Below are positions 1 to 9,184 of a stretch of 64,000 nt of DNA, one piece after another (within the stretch, counting starts at the first letter, position 1; each line of letters begins with the position of its first letter). The stretch comes from Armatimonadota bacterium (GTDB lineage: Bacteria > Sysuimicrobiota > Sysuimicrobiia > Sysuimicrobiales > Kaftiobacteriaceae). The translations under genes were made by a program, and so were the position numbers. The notes under the pieces are model-generated. The model was not told the DNA's origin. It did not search any database and saw nothing but the letters and a program-made list of their open reading frames with translations. The stretch is taken from assembly GCA_031459765.1 (NCBI GenBank), contig JAVKHY010000004.1, positions 1 to 64,000 on the forward strand, in the 5' to 3' direction.

Positions 1-56
1 CCTGCGTCTCCTCGTTAGGTCTCCCTACACCAATTTACTGCGCCGGGCCGAGGCGG

Positions 57-85
57 CTGACAATCCGGCCGCTGCCCGATATGAA
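57..85 (+). promoter_or_regulatory. candidate sigma70-type promoter of the heme operon
   Basis: CTGACA at 57-62 and TATGAA at 80-85 are separated by 17 nt, the spacing of a housekeeping promoter, and lie upstream of hemA. A second possibility is the extended -10 TGCTATGCT at 123-131, which has no matching -35. A strong Shine-Dalgarno-like AAAGGAGGG at 144-152 has no start codon at normal distance; the nearest in-frame start is TTG at 175. The rest of 1-210 shows no gene. Confidence 0.35.
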
Positions 86-210
86 TCCCTCCCCAGCCTT
101 ATGGATGCGTGTGCTGACCGCTTGCTATGCTACCCGCGTAACTAAAGGAGGGCTTTCTCCAGAAGTCGAATAATTTGGCAACTTTGCCCAGGATTTCTCC
201 ATCGCCTCCG

Positions 211-1470
211 ATGCTCACGATGATCGGCCTCAGCCACAAGACCGCGCCGCTGGAGGTGCGGGAGCGGCTGGCCTTTGGCGAGGAGGAGTTGCCGGAGGCG
301 CTCCGGGCGCTCCGCGCCCTGCCCGGGGTGCGGGAGGCCTTCCTCCTTTCGACATGCAACCGGACGGAGGTCTACCTCTGCACCTGGGAACAGCCCGACC
401 GCGGCCAGGTCGCGGAGGCCCTGGCCAGGCTGCGGCGGGCGGACGCGGCCAGTTTCCTGCCCCACCTGGGCCTCGCCGCAAACGATGAGGCCGCCCGACA
501 CCTCCTGCGCGTGGCCGCCGGGCTGGAGTCGATGGTCGTCGGGGAGAGTCAGGTTCTCGGCCAGGTCCGCCGCGCCTTCGCGGTGGCCAGAGCGACGGGG
601 GCCACGGGACCGGTGTTGCATCGGCTCCTGCAGGTGGCCATCGCCTGCGGACGACGGGTCCGGGCCGAGACGAGCCTGGGGCGCCCGTCCGCCTCGATTC
701 CTCATGCGGCGTTTGACCGGTGTCGCCGGAGCTGGGGATCGGCGCGCGACCGGACGGTCGGGATTGTCGGGGCGGGGGAGATGGCTCAGCTCGCCGCAAA
801 GGCCTTCAGCGCGGGCGGGGCGCGGATCAGATTTGTCGCCAACCGCACGCTGGAGGCGGCGGAGGCCCTGGCCAGCCGCTACGGCGCGGAGGCCATCCCG
901 CTCGACGTCCTGGCGCCGGCGCTGGACGGGTTGGACGCGCTCATCGTCTCCGTCGGCGCCGACCACGCGGTGATCGGGGCGTCGTCGGTTGCCGGTCGCG
1001 ACGGCTCGGCTCCCCTGCTCGTCGTAGACATCGGCGTGCCCCGGGGGGTCGATCCGGAGGTGGGCCGCCTGCCGGGGGTGACCTTGATCGACCTGGACAT
1101 GCTCGGACCGGAGACGAATGATCCCGATCCGCCAGAGGAGGTGGCTGCAGCGGAGGTCATCGTCGAGGAGGCGCTGGAAGCCTTTCTCCGCTGGCAGGGG
1201 ACCCGCGCCGCGGAACCGGTGATCGCCGCGCTGCACCACCGCGCGGAGCGAATCGTGGAAGAAGAACTGGAGCGGGCGCGGGCCAGGTTGCAGCGCCTCG
1301 ACGAACGCGAGCGCCGCGCCGTGCGCGGGGTGGTGGAAGGGGCGCTGCGCAAGCTCCTCCACGCGCCCTTCGTGCGGCTCCGCGCGCGGGGTGACGACGC
1401 GCGGGTGCTGGCCCTGGCGCGGGAACTGTTCGACCTGGACGGGGAACTGGACGGTGGGCCCGGTGAGTGA
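211..1470 (+). CDS. hemA: glutamyl-tRNA reductase HemA
   Basis: It reduces glutamyl-tRNA(Glu) to glutamate-1-semialdehyde with NADPH, the committed step of C5-type tetrapyrrole synthesis in the cytoplasm. The 419-residue length suits the family. The N-terminus carries GLSHKTAPLEVRE. The catalytic cysteine is Cys49 in STCNRTEVY, next comes the QVLGQVR region, and an NADPH-binding VGIVGAGEMA segment lies mid-protein, followed by the C-terminal dimerisation helices. I prefer ATG 211 because family members begin just before the GLSHK motif; TTG 175 in the same frame would add 12 residues. The end overlaps hemL by 8 nt. It is the first gene of a run of tightly coupled heme genes. Confidence 0.95.
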   Translation: MLTMIGLSHKTAPLEVRERLAFGEEELPEALRALRALPGVREAFLLSTCNRTEVYLCTWEQPDRGQVAEALARLRRADAASFLPHLGLAANDEAARHLLRVAAGLESMVVGESQVLGQVRRAFAVARATGATGPVLHRLLQVAIACGRRVRAETSLGRPSASIPHAAFDRCRRSWGSARDRTVGIVGAGEMAQLAAKAFSAGGARIRFVANRTLEAAEALASRYGAEAIPLDVLAPALDGLDALIVSVGADHAVIGASSVAGRDGSAPLLVVDIGVPRGVDPEVGRLPGVTLIDLDMLGPETNDPDPPEEVAAAEVIVEEALEAFLRWQGTRAAEPVIAALHHRAERIVEEELERARARLQRLDERERRAVRGVVEGALRKLLHAPFVRLRARGDDARVLALARELFDLDGELDGGPGE

Positions 1471-2761
1471 GGCGGTCGCGGCCACGTCGGAAGATCTCTT
1501 CACGGAGAGCCTGCAGTACTTCCCGGGCGGCGTGAACAGCCCGGTACGGGCTTTCCGCGCCGTCGGCGGGACGCCGGTGGTCGTGGTCGAAGGCCGGGGA
1601 GCGCGCGTGACCGACGTCGACGGCCGGAGCTACCTCGACTACATCGGCTCCTGGGGCGCTTTGGTCCTGGGCCACGCCGCGCCCGAGGTGGTCGATGCCG
1701 TCCGGCGGGCCGCCGCCCGCGGCACGACCTACGGCATGCCCACGCCCTATGAGGTCGAACTGGCCGGGATGATCCGGGCCGCCGTTCCCTCGATGCAGCG
1801 GATGCGCTTCGTCAGCTCCGGCACCGAGGCCGCGATGAGCAGTCTGCGCGCGGCCCGGGGATTTACGGGTCGGGCCAAGGTCGTCAAGTTCGCGGGGTGC
1901 TATCACGGCCACGCCGACGCGCTTCTGGCGCAGGCCGGGTCCGGGCTGGCCACCTTCGGGCTTCCCGCCAGCGCCGGTGTCCCCGCGGGCGCCGTCGCCG
2001 ACACGATCGTGCTCTCCTACAACGACATCGGGGCCCTGCGGGAGGTGTTTGCGGCGCGAGGAGATGAGATCGCGGCGGTGATCGTGGAGCCGGTGGCGGC
2101 GAACATGGGGGTCGTCCCGCCCGAGCCCGGTTTCCTCGCCGCGCTGCGCGAGTTGACCACGGCCTGCGGGGCGCTGCTGATTTTCGATGAGGTGATCACC
2201 GGGTTCCGGGTGGCCCGGGGGGGCGCGCAGGAGCGCTTCGGGATCACGCCCGACCTGACGTGCCTGGGGAAGATCGTCGGCGGCGGCCTGCCGCTCGCCG
2301 TCTACGGCGGCCGCGCCGACGTGATGAACCTCGTTGCCCCGCTCGGCCCCGTCTATCAGGCCGGCACCCTGTCGGGGAATCCCCTGGCCGTGGCGGCGGG
2401 CGCGGCCACGCTGCAGCGGCTGGCCGAGCCGGGAACCTACGAGCGGCTGGAGGCTCTGGCCGCAGGGCTGGAGGCGGGGCTGCGCGAGGCGGCGGCCCGC
2501 GCGGGGGTGTCCTGTTCCGTCGTGCGCGCGGCCTCGATGCTCACGGTGTTCTTCACGCCTCGGGCGCCGCGCAGCTACGCCGAGGCCGCGGCGGCCGATA
2601 CCGCCGCCTTCGCCCGGTTCTTCCACGCCATGCGGGACCGCGGGGTGCTGCTGCCGCCGTCCCAGTTCGAGGCCTGGTTCGTGTCGCTGGCGCATACCGA
2701 CGACGACATCGCCCGCACCGTGGCGGCGGCGGGCGAGGCGTTCCGGGCGGTGCGGCCGTGA
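1463..2761 (+). CDS. hemL: glutamate-1-semialdehyde 2,1-aminomutase HemL
   Basis: This PLP enzyme moves the amino group of glutamate-1-semialdehyde to give 5-aminolevulinate, using the HemA product. It has 432 residues and the family opening FPGGVNSPVRAF. A conserved FDEVITGFR segment binds the cofactor region, and the Schiff-base lysine lies in CLGKIVGGGLP. GTG 1463 is taken as the start because it overlaps the hemA stop (GTGAGTGA) and places SEDLFTES at the N-terminus; GTG 1454 is possible. It overlaps hemC by 4 nt, so translation is probably coupled along the operon. Confidence 0.96.
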   Translation: MSEAVAATSEDLFTESLQYFPGGVNSPVRAFRAVGGTPVVVVEGRGARVTDVDGRSYLDYIGSWGALVLGHAAPEVVDAVRRAAARGTTYGMPTPYEVELAGMIRAAVPSMQRMRFVSSGTEAAMSSLRAARGFTGRAKVVKFAGCYHGHADALLAQAGSGLATFGLPASAGVPAGAVADTIVLSYNDIGALREVFAARGDEIAAVIVEPVAANMGVVPPEPGFLAALRELTTACGALLIFDEVITGFRVARGGAQERFGITPDLTCLGKIVGGGLPLAVYGGRADVMNLVAPLGPVYQAGTLSGNPLAVAAGAATLQRLAEPGTYERLEALAAGLEAGLREAAARAGVSCSVVRAASMLTVFFTPRAPRSYAEAAAADTAAFARFFHAMRDRGVLLPPSQFEAWFVSLAHTDDDIARTVAAAGEAFRAVRP

Positions 2762-3690
2762 CGGCGGAATCCTTCGTCCTGGGGACGCGCGGCAGCACGC
2801 TGGCCGTGCGCCAGACGGAGGCGGTGGCGGCCGCGTTGCGCCGGGCCCATCCCGCGCTCACCGTCTCCGTTCTGACCATCCGGACCACCGGGGATGAGCG
2901 GCCGGAGACGCCCTTTGAGGGTCTGCCCGGGATCGGCTTCTTCGTCAAGGAACTGGAGGTCGCGCTCCTCGAGCGGCGCGTGGATGCGGCGGTGCACAGC
3001 ATGAAGGACCTGCCCACGGCGGCCACCCCGGGGCTGACGGTGTGCGCCGTCACCGCGCGCGAGGATCCCCGCGACGTGCTGGTCGGACGTCGGGGCGCCA
3101 CGCTGGCGACCCTTCCCCGGGGAGCGCGGATCGGCACCGGCAGTCCGCGGCGCGCGGCGTTTGTGCGCGCCGTCCGCCCGGACCTGCAGATCGTCCCCAT
3201 CCGGGGCAACGTCGAGACGCGGCTGCGCAAGGTGGACACCGGCGAGCTCGACGCCGTGCTTCTGGCCGGGGCGGGTCTGCGCCGCCTGGGGTTGGAGGAC
3301 CGGATCGGCGAGTGGCTGCCCTTCGAGGTGATCCTGCCGGCCCCCGGACAGGGCGCGCTGGGGGTGCAGGTGCGGATCGGAGACGAGACGGCGGCGCAGA
3401 TCGTCTCCGCGGTGGACGATCAGCCGACGCGGTGGGCGGTGACGGCCGAGCGGGCCTTCCTCGACCGGCTCCAGGGAGGATGTCGGTTGCCGGCGGGAGC
3501 GCACGCGATCATCCGCGACGGCGCGGTGCGGCTCCAGGCCGCGGTGGTGGTGCCGGACGGCCGCCGGGCGCTGCGGGGGGAACGCAACGGACCGGTCTCC
3601 CGGGCGGAGGCGGTGGGTCGGGCCCTGGCGGAGGACCTGCTGGCCCGCGGGGCGGGAGAACTGCTGCGCGCCGTGGAGGCCGGGGGATGA
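2758..3690 (+). CDS. hemC: hydroxymethylbilane synthase HemC
   Basis: It joins four porphobilinogen molecules into hydroxymethylbilane. The 310-residue product opens with LGTRGSTLAVRQ and contains HSMKDLP. The dipyrromethane cofactor cysteine is Cys242 in LQGGCRLP. GTG 2758 overlaps the hemL stop in a GTGA arrangement, and the gene ends in another 4-nt overlap with hemD. All family landmarks are intact. Confidence 0.95.
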   Translation: MTAESFVLGTRGSTLAVRQTEAVAAALRRAHPALTVSVLTIRTTGDERPETPFEGLPGIGFFVKELEVALLERRVDAAVHSMKDLPTAATPGLTVCAVTAREDPRDVLVGRRGATLATLPRGARIGTGSPRRAAFVRAVRPDLQIVPIRGNVETRLRKVDTGELDAVLLAGAGLRRLGLEDRIGEWLPFEVILPAPGQGALGVQVRIGDETAAQIVSAVDDQPTRWAVTAERAFLDRLQGGCRLPAGAHAIIRDGAVRLQAAVVVPDGRRALRGERNGPVSRAEAVGRALAEDLLARGAGELLRAVEAGG

Positions 3691-4460
3691 GGAGGATGCG
3701 TCTGCTGGTGGCGCGTCCCGAGGGCCAGGCCGAGACGCTCTGCGCGCGGCTGCGAGATCTGGGGATCGAGCCGGTTCCGGTCCCGGCGATCGAGATCGTA
3801 CCGCCGGAGTCCTCTGCGGATCTGGAACGGGCGATCGCGCGGTTGCCCGAGTATGACTGGCTGGTTTTTACCAGCAGGAACGCCGTCGCGGCCGTGTTCG
3901 ACCGGCTCCCCCTCCTGGGAAGAGGGGCGTCACTGCCGCGACTGCTGGCCATCGGCCCGGCCACGGCCCAGGCACTGCGCGACCGCGGGGTGCGGGATGT
4001 CTGGATGCCGAGCCGGGCGCTGAGCGAAGCAATCGGGGAGGAGATGCCGATCCGCGCGGGGGAGCGCGTCCTGCGGCTTCGCGCCGAGCGCGCCTCCGCG
4101 GAGCCCACCCGCCTGCTGCGGGACCGCGGGGCCGTCGTGGATGAGGTGGTGGTTTATCGAACCGTAGAGGCTCCCCCGGCGTCGCGGAGTCTGCTGGCCG
4201 CGGCGGTCCGGGACGGGCTGGACGGCGTGATCGTCACCAGCGCCTCGACGGTACGGGGTCTGGTGCGCCTGGCGCAGGATGTCGGTTGCCTCGAGACGCT
4301 GCGCGCCCTGCCGACCGTCGCCATCGGTCCCGTCACCGCGCGGGCGCTGGAGGAGGCCGGCCTGCGCGTCGACCTCGTGGCTTCCACGCACACGGCGGAG
4401 GGGATCGTGGCCGTATTGCGCGAGAGGGGGATCCCGCATGCTGGTGTCGCACCTGCGTAG
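3687..4460 (+). CDS. hemD: uroporphyrinogen-III synthase HemD
   Basis: It closes and inverts ring D of hydroxymethylbilane to make uroporphyrinogen III. The 257-residue protein has the two-domain pattern of the family, with N-terminal [22 protein letters not shown] near residue 60, and [12 protein letters not shown] followed by [10 protein letters not shown] in the second half. Sequence conservation in this family is low, so the call rests on these short motifs and on its place between hemC and hemB. ATG 3687 overlaps the hemC stop; ATG 3696 is a close alternative. The 3' end overlaps hemB by 23 nt. Confidence 0.92.
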   Translation: MRRMRLLVARPEGQAETLCARLRDLGIEPVPVPAIEIVPPESSADLERAIARLPEYDWLVFTSRNAVAAVFDRLPLLGRGASLPRLLAIGPATAQALRDRGVRDVWMPSRALSEAIGEEMPIRAGERVLRLRAERASAEPTRLLRDRGAVVDEVVVYRTVEAPPASRSLLAAAVRDGLDGVIVTSASTVRGLVRLAQDVGCLETLRALPTVAIGPVTARALEEAGLRVDLVASTHTAEGIVAVLRERGIPHAGVAPA

Positions 4461-5433
4461 CGCGGTCGAGGCGCGGCCGCGGAGGTTGCGCCGCACCGCC
4501 CCGATCCGGGCCCTCGTCCGGGAGACGCGGCTGGATCCGGAGATGTTCGTCGCGCCCATCTTCGTCCGCCCCGGGCGAGGCCTCCGGGAACCTATTCCGT
4601 CGATGCCCGACCAGTATCGCCTCACCGTCGACGAGCTGGCGCCGGAGGCGGACGGCCTGCGCGGTCTCGGGATCCACGGCGTGCTCCTCTTCGGTCTCCC
4701 CGAAGCCAAGGACGCGTCGGGAACCGGCGCCTACGACGACGACGGGATCGTGCAGCGCGCGGTGCGGGCGCTGCGGCGGAGCCACCCCGACCTGGTCATC
4801 ATGACGGATGTCTGCCTGTGCGAGTACACCTCGCACGGGCATTGCGGGATTGTGCGCGACGGCCAGGTGGACAACGACGCCACGCTGGAGGTGCTGGCGC
4901 GCACCGCGGTCTCCCTGGCCGCCGCCGGCGCCGACGTGGTGGCGCCGAGCGCGATGATGGACGGGCAGGTGCGGGCCATCCGCAGGGCGCTCGACGAGGC
5001 CGGCCTGACCCAGACGGCGATCATGGCCTATTCCGCCAAGTACGCCTCGGCGTTCTACGGACCGTTCCGCGAGGCCGCCGGCTCCGCCCCGCAGTTCGGC
5101 GACCGCCGGGGATACCAGATGGACCCGGCCAACGCCCGGGAAGCGGAGCGCGAGATCGCCCTCGACCTCGCCGAGGGAGCGGATCTGGTCATGGTCAAGC
5201 CGGCGCTCGCCTACCTGGATGTCATCCGACGGGTCCGCGATCTGGTTCCGGTGCCGCTCGCCGCCTACAACGTGAGCGGGGAGTATGCGATGGTCAAGGC
5301 GGCGGCGGCCGCGGGATGGCTTGACGGGCGGGCCGTCACGCTGGAAATCCTCACGGCGCTGGCCCGGGCCGGGGCGGATATCCTCATCACGTACCATGCC
5401 AGGGAGGCGGCGACGTGGCTGGCGGCGCGGTAG
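4438..5433 (+). CDS. hemB: delta-aminolevulinic acid dehydratase HemB (porphobilinogen synthase)
   Basis: It condenses two 5-aminolevulinates to porphobilinogen. The 331-residue sequence has the three-cysteine zinc motif [14 protein letters not shown], so the enzyme should be zinc-dependent. The two active-site lysines sit in [16 protein letters not shown] and [13 protein letters not shown] 4438 lies 7 nt after a GAGAGGGGG ribosome site inside the end of hemD. The stop is inside hemQ (19-nt overlap). Confidence 0.96.
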   Translation: MLVSHLRSAVEARPRRLRRTAPIRALVRETRLDPEMFVAPIFVRPGRGLREPIPSMPDQYRLTVDELAPEADGLRGLGIHGVLLFGLPEAKDASGTGAYDDDGIVQRAVRALRRSHPDLVIMTDVCLCEYTSHGHCGIVRDGQVDNDATLEVLARTAVSLAAAGADVVAPSAMMDGQVRAIRRALDEAGLTQTAIMAYSAKYASAFYGPFREAAGSAPQFGDRRGYQMDPANAREAEREIALDLAEGADLVMVKPALAYLDVIRRVRDLVPVPLAAYNVSGEYAMVKAAAAAGWLDGRAVTLEILTALARAGADILITYHAREAATWLAAR

Positions 5434-6104
5434 GGGAGCGCCCCGTCCTTCAGGTGCTGGCGCTGCGGCTCGACCCGGCCTGGCGGCGCCTGTCCCCGGC
5501 GCAGCGGGCGAGCGAGCGCGAGGAGTTTGTCGCGGCGGTGGCGCAGACGGCGCGGTCGGTGACGACCCTCACCTACTCCTCGGTGGGGATGCGTGCCGAC
5601 ACCGACCTGATCTTCGTCCGGGCTGCGTCGTCCTTCGAAGACCTGGAGGAGGCCGCCGCGGGAATGCTGCGCAGCGGAGTGGGGAGATCGCTGCAGATCG
5701 CCCACAGCTTCACCGGGTTGATCCGGGGGTCGACGTACGTCAAGAAACCCGGGGCCCAGGAGCAGGCGCTCCTGAGCGGCGAGCGGTCGCGCTACCTGAT
5801 CGTCTACCCCTTCACCAAGACCGCCGACTGGTACCGCCTGAGCCGCGAGGCCCGGCAGGGGATGATGAACGAGCACATCCGCGTCGGCCACGACTTTCCG
5901 CAGGTGCGCCAGCTGCTGGCGTACTCCACCGGGCTGGACGATCAGGAGTTCATCGTGGCCTACGAGACCGACGACCTGGCCGCGTTCCAGGACCTGGTCG
6001 TGGCGCTGCGGGAGACCGAGGCGCGCCGCTACACGCTCCGCGACCAGCCGATCCTCACCGCGGTCTTCCGGCCGCTGGAGGAGGCCCTCCGGCTGCTGGG
6101 TTGA
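5415..6104 (+). CDS. hemQ: HemQ-type coproheme decarboxylase (chlorite dismutase family)
   Basis: By family, it converts coproheme to heme b by removing two propionate carboxyls, the last step of the coproporphyrin-dependent route. The 229-residue product has the chlorite-dismutase-family block YPFTK at Tyr131-Lys135, matching the YPMxK motif whose Tyr acts as the radical residue in characterised HemQ proteins. Downstream are WYRLS, GMMNEH (His154) and VGHDF (His159), with a proximal heme ligand expected among these histidines, then [12 protein letters not shown] 5415 is the start, overlapping hemB. It sits with hemE, hemH and hemY, which argues for heme synthesis rather than chlorite detoxification. 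Confidence 0.88.
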   Translation: MAGGAVGERPVLQVLALRLDPAWRRLSPAQRASEREEFVAAVAQTARSVTTLTYSSVGMRADTDLIFVRAASSFEDLEEAAAGMLRSGVGRSLQIAHSFTGLIRGSTYVKKPGAQEQALLSGERSRYLIVYPFTKTADWYRLSREARQGMMNEHIRVGHDFPQVRQLLAYSTGLDDQEFIVAYETDDLAAFQDLVVALRETEARRYTLRDQPILTAVFRPLEEALRLLG

Positions 6105-6117
6105 GGAGGGAGAGGCG

Positions 6118-7236
6118 ATGCGCACGGCGACGGCGGCCGTCTCCGCCGGGGCGGGGTACCGATTCGATCGCGCCCCGCGCATGATCTACTGGGAGATGAC
6201 GCGAGCCTGCGACCTGGCCTGCCGGCACTGCCGGGCCGAGGCCGTCGCGCAGCGCGATCCCCTGGAACTGACCACGGACGAGGCGGTGGCGCTGCTGCGG
6301 ACGCTGCTCGACTTCGGTCACCCCCTGCCGCACCTCGTCTGCACGGGCGGGGATCCCCTCAAGCGGCCCGATCTGCTGGAGATCGTCCGGACGGGCACCG
6401 CCATGGGGCTGGGGGTCTCCCTGGCCCCGAGCGCCACGGCCAGCCTCACGCGGGAGATGATCGTGGCCCTCCAGGCCGCGGGGATGCAGAGCATCTCCCT
6501 CAGCCTGGACGGTTCGACCGCGGCCCGTCACGACCGCTTCCGCGGGGTGGAGGGCACCTTCGAGACCACGCTGCGCGCGGCCCGCTGGATTCGCCAGGCG
6601 GAGATCCCGCTGCAACTCAACACGCTGGTCACGGCGGAGACCGCCCCGGACCTGCCGGCGTTGTACGACCTGGCCTGTTCGTTGGGCATCATGCGCTGGA
6701 GCCTGTTCTTCCTGGTGCCGGTCGGCCGGGGGAGGACGCTGCCGGAACTCACCCCGGAGCAGGCGGAAGACGTGATGCGCTGGCTGGCGGCGCGCAGCGC
6801 GGAGGCGCCGTTCGCCATCGCCGCCACCGAAGCCCCGCACTTCCGGCGCGTCGCATTGGCCGAGGCCCAGGCCCGGGGCCTGACCGCTCAGGCCGTGCGG
6901 CAGGGGCCCATCGGCCGCGGCTTCGGCGTCCGCGACGGCAACGGAGTGATGTTCATCTCCCACCGGGGGGATGTGACCCCGGCCGGGTTCCTCCCCGTGA
7001 TCACGGGGAATGTCCGCGACCGCTCGGTGGTGGAGCTGTACCGGTCCCACGAGGTGTTCGTGGCCCTGCGGGATCCCGCGCGCCTGCGCGGCAAATGCGG
7101 GGTGTGCGAGTTCCGGGAGCTGTGCGGAGGATCCAGGGCGCGGGCCTTTGCGCACTTTGGGGACTACCTGGCCAGCGATCCGCTGTGCGCCTACATCCCC
7201 CGGGGCTGGCGGGACGAGGTGCCGGCGCCGATATGA
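6118..7236 (+). CDS. AhbD/NirJ-like radical SAM protein with C-terminal SPASM-type cysteines
   Basis: This 372-residue radical SAM enzyme has the cluster motif CDLACRHC (Cys31, 35, 38), a CTGGDPLKRPD SAM-binding region, and a C-terminal CGVCEFRELCGGSRARA segment that would hold a second iron-sulfur cluster. This layout is shared by the heme enzymes AhbD (coproheme decarboxylation) and NirJ (heme d1) and by related uncharacterised actinobacterial-type proteins. It has a strong ribosome site (GGAGGGAG) and overlaps hemE by 4 nt. A role in a decarboxylation or side-chain change on a heme intermediate is inferred from family and context. It may be an alternative to the neighbouring HemQ. Confidence 0.8.
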   Translation: MRTATAAVSAGAGYRFDRAPRMIYWEMTRACDLACRHCRAEAVAQRDPLELTTDEAVALLRTLLDFGHPLPHLVCTGGDPLKRPDLLEIVRTGTAMGLGVSLAPSATASLTREMIVALQAAGMQSISLSLDGSTAARHDRFRGVEGTFETTLRAARWIRQAEIPLQLNTLVTAETAPDLPALYDLACSLGIMRWSLFFLVPVGRGRTLPELTPEQAEDVMRWLAARSAEAPFAIAATEAPHFRRVALAEAQARGLTAQAVRQGPIGRGFGVRDGNGVMFISHRGDVTPAGFLPVITGNVRDRSVVELYRSHEVFVALRDPARLRGKCGVCEFRELCGGSRARAFAHFGDYLASDPLCAYIPRGWRDEVPAPI

Positions 7237-8261
7237 GCCGCTTCCTGCTGGCCTGCCGCCGGCAGCCCGTGGACCGGACGCCGGTGTGGTTCATGCGTCA
7301 GGCCGGGCGCTCGCAGCCCGGATACCGGGCCCTGCGCGCCCGGTACTCCCTGCTCGAGATCTGTCGCCACAGCGATCTTGTGGCCGAAGTGACCCTGGCC
7401 CCGGTGGAGCAGCTGGGTGTCGACGCCGCGATCCTCTTTGCCGACATCACCGTGCCGCTGCTGGGGATGGGCGTCGCCTTCGACCTGCGGGAGGGAAGCG
7501 GCCCCCACATTCACCGACCGGTGCGCGACGCCGCCGATCTGGAGCGGCTGCATCCTTTCGAACCCGAGGAGACCGTCCACGCCCTGCTGGACGCCGTCCG
7601 TCTCATCCGGCGCAGCGCCCCGGTGCCGCTGATCGGATTCGCCGGCGCGCCCTTCACCCTGGCCAGCTACCTCATCGAAGGCGGGCCCTCCCGGGAGTTC
7701 CTCCGGACGAAGGCGCTGATGCGGGAGGACCGGCGCCTGTGGGATGGGCTGATGACCCGCCTGACCGAAGCGACCACGAGTTTTCTTCGGGCGCAGATCG
7801 CTCACGGCGCGCAGGCCGTCCAGCTCTTCGACAGCTGGGTCGGCGCGCTCTCCCCGCGGGAGTACGCGGTGTATGCCGCGCCGTACAGCCGGAGGATCTT
7901 CGAGGCGGTACGCGAGACCGGCGTCCCCGCCATCCACTTCGGGACGGGCACATCGGGATTGCTGCGGGAAATGGCATCCGCCGGGGGAGATGTCATCGGC
8001 GTGGACTGGCGGATCGGACTGGATGTCGCCTGGGCGCAGATCGGGTACGACCGCGCCATTCAGGGGAACCTGGATCCGTCCCTGCTCCTGGCCTCGCCCG
8101 AGGTGCTGCGGGCCGAGGCGGAGGATGTCCTCAGCCGGGCGGCGGGACGCCCGGGCCACATCTTCAACCTGGGTCACGGTGTGCTGCCGGAGACGCCGCA
8201 GCAGCGCCTGCGCGATCTGGTGGAGTTCGTCCACGCCTACCGGCCGGCGGCGGTGGTGTGA
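7233..8261 (+). CDS. hemE: uroporphyrinogen decarboxylase HemE
   Basis: It decarboxylates the four acetate side chains of uroporphyrinogen III to give coproporphyrinogen III. The 342-residue protein has the N-terminal signature RTPVWFMRQAGRSQPGYR, the substrate-binding LFADITVPLLGMG region, FAGAPFTLASYLIEG, and the C-terminal GHGVLPETP. The start ATG 7233 overlaps the previous stop (ATGA), and the stop shares one base with the hemH start. Confidence 0.96.
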   Translation: MSRFLLACRRQPVDRTPVWFMRQAGRSQPGYRALRARYSLLEICRHSDLVAEVTLAPVEQLGVDAAILFADITVPLLGMGVAFDLREGSGPHIHRPVRDAADLERLHPFEPEETVHALLDAVRLIRRSAPVPLIGFAGAPFTLASYLIEGGPSREFLRTKALMREDRRLWDGLMTRLTEATTSFLRAQIAHGAQAVQLFDSWVGALSPREYAVYAAPYSRRIFEAVRETGVPAIHFGTGTSGLLREMASAGGDVIGVDWRIGLDVAWAQIGYDRAIQGNLDPSLLLASPEVLRAEAEDVLSRAAGRPGHIFNLGHGVLPETPQQRLRDLVEFVHAYRPAAVV

Positions 8262-9184
8262 TGGCGGCGAGGCAGGCCGTCCTCCTCATGGCCTACGGCA
8301 GTCCCCAGACCCTCGACGATGTGGGGACCTACTTCACCCACATCCGCGGAGGGCGCACCCCTCCTGCGGAGCAGATTGAGGAGCTGCGGGAGCGCTACCG
8401 CCGCATCGGGGGGACCTCGCCGCTGCGGGCCATCACCGCCCGGCAGGCGGAGGCGTTGCAGCAGACCCTGGCCCGGCAGGGGATGGGCATCCCCGTTTAC
8501 ACGGCGATGAAGCACGCGCCCCCGTTCATCGCCGACGTCGTCGGGGTCATGGCCGCCGAGGGCATCCGGGATGCGGTGGCCCTCGCCCTGGCGCCGCACT
8601 ACTCCCGCCTGAGTGTGGCCGGGTACTTCTCCGCCGCGCGCGAGGCGGCGGCAGCGCACGGCATCGCCCTGCGCGCCGTCGAGTCCTGGCACGACCATCC
8701 CGGGTTCATCGCCGCGCTGGCCGCCCGCCTGCGCCGGGCCCTGGCCCGGTGCGCCTCGCCCGAGGAGGCCGAGGTGGTGTTCACGGCGCACAGCCTGCCG
8801 GAGCGGATCCGCACCTGGGACGATCCCTATCCGGTCCAGCTGATGCGCACCTGCGACCTGGTGGCGGCTCTGGCGACCCTGCCCTCCTGGCGGCTGGCCT
8901 ACCAGAGCGCGTCGCACACAGGGGAGCCGTGGCTGGGGCCCGACCTGCTGGCGGTCCTGCGGGCCCTGGCCGCCGAGGGCCGGCGGCAGGTCGTCGTCTG
9001 TCCCGTGGGATTCGTCGCCGACCACCTGGAGGTTCTGTACGACATCGATGTCGAGGCCAGGGAGGTTGCCGCCTCCCTGGGGCTGCGGCTCGAACGGGCG
9101 CCGTCGCTCAACGCGGAGCCCGATTTCATCGCCGCCCTCGCCGACCTCATCACGCGGGCGTTCCGGGAAGAGGGCGCACGCTGA
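8261..9184 (+). CDS. hemH: ferrochelatase HemH (probably coproporphyrin III ferrochelatase)
   Basis: It inserts Fe2+ into a porphyrin. The 307-residue sequence contains LLMAYGSP near the N-terminus, the active-site histidine in FTAHSLPERI, and CPVGFVADHLEVLYDID, which holds the conserved acidic metal-handling residue. With HemQ and HemY in the same operon, the likely substrate is coproporphyrin III, as in Gram-positive bacteria. No [2Fe-2S] cysteine cluster is evident at the C-terminus. It starts at ATG 8261 within a TGATG overlap with hemE and ends in another with the next gene. Confidence 0.93.
   Translation: MAARQAVLLMAYGSPQTLDDVGTYFTHIRGGRTPPAEQIEELRERYRRIGGTSPLRAITARQAEALQQTLARQGMGIPVYTAMKHAPPFIADVVGVMAAEGIRDAVALALAPHYSRLSVAGYFSAAREAAAAHGIALRAVESWHDHPGFIAALAARLRRALARCASPEEAEVVFTAHSLPERIRTWDDPYPVQLMRTCDLVAALATLPSWRLAYQSASHTGEPWLGPDLLAVLRALAAEGRRQVVVCPVGFVADHLEVLYDIDVEAREVAASLGLRLERAPSLNAEPDFIAALADLITRAFREEGAR

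Noticed and set aside
144-175. AAAGGAGGG followed by TTG 175 as the hemA start
   Set aside because: The spacing of 22 nt is too long, and the family N-terminus begins just after ATG 211. Kept only as an alternative.
142-2695. Long minus-strand open frames opposite hemA, hemL and hemC
   Set aside because: They mirror strongly supported genes on the other strand, have Arg/Pro/Gly-rich translations with no family motif, and arise from third-position GC bias.
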